Below are positions 61,270-64,000 of a stretch of 64,000 bases of DNA, one piece after another. The first letter of the stretch is position 1; every line of letters starts with the position of its first letter. Source of the stretch: Solen grandis (Eukaryota; Mollusca; Bivalvia; Adapedonta; Solenidae); assembly GCA_021229015.1 (NCBI GenBank), contig CM037794.1, positions 43,661,774-43,725,773 of the forward strand. Reading direction: 5' to 3'. Both the position numbers and the translations under genes were made by a program. Under the pieces are notes generated by a model, which did not search any database, was not told the origin of the DNA, and was given only the letters and a program-made list of their open reading frames with translations.

Positions 61270-62980
61270 TTTAATTTAGAGATCCTAAGAAGCTGACCAG
61301 TTTAATATAGAGAGCGATCTGGGCACGTCTTCCTTGATCAAATGATCGAGTCTGAATGCTATGATGTGAATGTGTAGAATGGTGACTTATATAAGGATTT
61401 TGAAATGCTTTTAAGCATCCATATATTGGATATGAGCCAATATGATCTAAGTGTGACACATTGAACGATTTTATTAATGGTGATCATCACTGTGCGCTCA
61501 AAAATGTCTTCCAAACTGTCCCACTTTTTATACTAAACAATAGTTCTCAGTAGTATAAATGATTTACAATTTATTTGTTATCAAAATTTTTGGTAACGTA
61601 AAAAGCCATTTAGTTAAACCTCTATCAGCTTTCACTCTATGCCTCAAAGTTCAGTAATGCACTAGAAGGAACTTTTGGTATGCTAAAACTTGTTTAAAAG
61701 GTGGATGTTTATACATGTACTTAGTTGTTTTGCTATCCAATTCAATAGTGAGTGTGTGGGAGGAATAATAATACATGTATTTCAATTATATAGCGCCGTC
61801 CATTTAATTGCTGGTATAAAGCAAGACCCTGAGTACACTGAGTACCTCTCTGATAGTTGACCTGTTACATTGCAAGCTATACAATCCAAGCTAGCAGAGC
61901 CTGCATCTAATTATAGAATATAAGTAACCAGTGATGCTCATTCTGTCAAATTGTCTCTGTTTTTATTCTTGGTCATGTATTTAAATTCTCTATAAATTCA
62001 TCAGTTCTTGAAAGATTTTCAAAATTCTTTTTTTTGTTACGAGGTAAGACATTCTTTTTTCCAATGATGACAAAATATATCACACATCTAAACTTTAAAA
62101 ACTTTAACATCAATTAAAAGTATGACCAAACTTCAAACTGCCAACAAACAACCAAATCAATCCCGATCTGAAAAAAACTAAAATTCTTCAAAAAGTATTC
62201 TTTAGATGCATTTCATTTTACCCATATTCTTTCGATAAAATGTTTTTAGATTTTGAGATATTTAAGGTAAAAAAAACAAAAATCGCAATATGACCTTGAC
62301 CTTTGAATTTTTTGAAATTTTTTAAACTGTGAATTCCCTTGAAACAACAAACAATACAATCTGTGAACATTTCATAAAGATTGATTCAAAAATAATGGCA
62401 GAATCATCAAAAATGCCTATTCTCAAAAATTTGTTTCCTCCATATACAAGTGCACTTTGACCGCTTATTGAAAGCCATATTATGCATTTTCTGAAATCGC
62501 CACCCCATATGTTTTGTGCGCAAAGATATTCGGAATCAATTTCAAAAAACAGAATGAGCGTATCTAATCTCTAACAAAAAATGGGCATGATATTAGTGGA
62601 CACACCCTAATTTGCCATATTTTTTCAAAGATTCAAACACTCAACCTCTTCTATCTCAAAAGTTTCAAAGATATGGATATTGCCACTCATCATATTTAAT
62701 GGGGTCGTTGACAGAGAACAGAATGCAAAAAAAAACAAAAAACTGCATACAAATAAAATGTCAAATGACAGAGTTATCAGCAATTATATGTTTTGATGCT
62801 TAACGCCACCTAGCGGCAAAACGTAGTACTGAAATGAAAAACAAACTTAATGGTGCAAACTTCAGATACTTGTGAGTATGTATGGAAATTTTCAAATTTA
62901 TAGCATTTCTAATCAAGCCACAACAACAGTCACAAAAAGTGAAAAGAATAATAATAATGGAAACAAATTAAAAAAAGAAA
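61270..62980. other. Non-coding AT-rich stretch
   Basis: No exon or ORF is supported. The part after about 62000 reads like an old repeat ('tatgaccttgacctttgaat', 'gccacctagcggcaaaacg') and leads into the hairpin at 63007. Confidence 0.4.
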
Positions 62981-63006
62981 AGAAAAAGAAACACAAGAAG
63001 AACAGA

Positions 63007-63042
63007 AGGTTTTCGCGGCTGCATTGCAGTCCACGAAAACCT
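63007..63042 (+). repeat. Near-perfect hairpin, possible 3' end of a repeat
   Basis: The arm AGGTTTTCGCGGCTGC is followed by GCAGTCCACGAAAACCT, which pairs back almost completely (AGGTTTTCG with CGAAAACCT, then CTGC with GCAG). It is followed by (AATA)n. It sits at the junction of an old repeat and the SINE tail. Confidence 0.5.
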
Positions 63043-63325
63043 AATAAATAAATAAATGATTGACTTGACTAGACTTTTTGAGTTTAGTCTATTGTCTCCT
63101 CGACAGTATTTCAGCCATATAGCGACGTCCAGCTAATTACAGGAGGAGGAAGACCTCGAATGCACGGAGGCATCCGGGTAGAACCACCGACTTACCGCAA
63201 GCCAGCTGGAAGGCTTCCTCACATGAAAACCCGAATGACCCTGCCGGGTTTCGAACCAACGCGGTGAGGGGCTGAGTGAGTGCTAACGTCAGCGACTTTA
63301 CCCTCTCGGCCACGGAGGTCCCCCT
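63043..63325 (-). repeat. tRNA-derived SINE, minus strand, well preserved
   Basis: On the minus strand an A box TGGCCGAGAGG (63312-63302) and a B box GGTTCGAAACC (63257-63247) are separated by a long spacer, suggesting a class II (Ser/Leu-like) tRNA origin. The body has 'gaagccttccagctggcttg', 'gtaagtcggtggttctaccc' and 'gaggtcttcctcctcctg', and the tail ends in ATTT repeats. It is the best copy of the family also seen near 22.0 kb. Confidence 0.85.
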
Positions 63326-63436
63326 ACCCCCCGTAAATGTTTGAAACACAATTAAATAATACAAAGCCATATTAGTATTTTCGAACAATATTGATTATCA
63401 ATTTTACTTAGTTTTGATATAATTAGAAGTCAATCA

Positions 63437-63615
63437 TTGAAAGAGAGGGGTGGGGGGGGGGCGAGAGAGAAGGGGAGAAGAGAGAGAGAAGAGATAGAAA
63501 GAGTGAAATTTGCGGGGGTGAAACAGAGAAGAGAGAGAGAGAGAGAGAGATCGAAGATTTTTCTTAAGAATACTTGTACTAAGACATCGGAGAGAGAGAG
63601 AGAGAGAGAGAGATC
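63437..63615. repeat. GA-rich microsatellite
   Basis: (GA)n and GGGGAGA-type runs with two interruptions. ORFs on both strands (Arg/Glu and Leu/Ser repeats) are artefacts. Confidence 0.95.
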
Positions 63616-63644
63616 CTTTGTTTGATTGTATTTCATGTGAGACT

Positions 63645-63750
63645 AAGGGTAAGATAAGGTGCTAAGACACTAATAGACATATGTAGACATATCTAAGACA
63701 CTTATAGACATATAAAGACATGTTCTAGATACATAAAGACAAATGTTATC
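63645..63750. repeat. Short degenerate repeat of 'tagacatat/aagaca'
   Basis: 'ctaagacact', 'tagacatatg' and 'ataaagacat' alternate about eight times. Confidence 0.6.
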
Positions 63751-64000
63751 ATCTACCAGCTGATGATGTTTTTTATTCTGTGTGTGAATTTTTATTACAA
63801 GTTGCAGAACTTTACACATGTCTGACAATTTAAACAATCAATTTTGTTGATGTATTGTCTTTATTCGTAATCTGTTAGATCTACCATGCATTCCACTCAC
63901 TGAAATCCCCTTACCACATTCCTCTTGTTGCAATTCGATTGTGAACTAAATATCTGTCTTTGTGTGACTTTACTTCCTTCCGGCACATCCTGGTGAGCAT

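Noticed and set aside
63430..63636. Arg/Glu and Leu/Ser repeat ORFs
   Set aside because: GA microsatellite read on either strand.
1..64000. CRISPR arrays, operons, phage or viral genes, rRNA genes
   Set aside because: None seen; tandem arrays here have no spacer structure and the gene structures are eukaryotic.

Overview
This is AT-rich, intron-bearing and repeat-dense eukaryotic DNA, most likely from a bivalve mollusc and probably a heterodont. The repeats support this: long arrays with the 'gaacactc...aggtcaccaggtcaaa' monomer, tRNA-like SINEs, LINE fragments and tandem-cored composite elements are all types I associate with bivalve genomes. There are no operons, prokaryotic signals, tRNA or rRNA genes, or CRISPR arrays. 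Two 100-N blocks (7262-7361 and 57362-57461) are assembly gaps.

Three spliced genes can be rebuilt from splice sites and matching intron phases. (1) On the minus strand, 3811 down to 1 and off the window edge, is a secreted coiled-coil protein with a signal peptide and three phase-0 exons. (2) On the minus strand, 7109 down to 6264, are the last two exons of a DUF7869-like, probably transposon-derived protein. It carries a one-base frameshift in a homopolymer, and its upstream part is lost in or beyond the first gap. (3) On the plus strand, 52739 to 57361, is a six-exon DUF6589-like gene with a CxxC-type N-terminal module, a YY1-like start-site motif and an E-box. It has one missing base in an A-run and is cut by the second gap. 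Two weaker candidates are a first exon at 47336-47424 and a minus-strand multi-exon remnant at 49768-51366.

The rest is mobile or repetitive. 7.4-12.5 kb holds composite elements of two families that share borders (GTCCGTCGTC-rich start, GGCC hairpin plus TCTTG end) but carry different tandem monomers. A third family at 16.3-17.2 kb also ends in a hairpin followed by TCTTG. 38.5-42.5 kb is a dead RNase H-bearing LINE with nested insertions. 42.46-43.21 kb is a terminal-inverted-repeat element. 44.0-45.1 kb (minus) is a dead LINE without RNase H. 58.8-61.2 kb (minus) is a third LINE, covering ORF1 and endonuclease, whose ORF1 is interrupted by a TTAA-flanked element. SINEs lie near 4.2, 22.0 and 63.2 kb, and several small inverted-repeat elements and satellites are scattered through.

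About 7.36-8.3, 17.9-27.9 and 31-38 kb look like poor-quality consensus, with inflated homopolymers and no coherent coding. The many short ORFs there should not be trusted. I found no clearly new biological system. The best leads are the shared-border composite elements, the DUF6589-like and DUF7869-like genes, and the TTAA element whose removal restores the host LINE frame.
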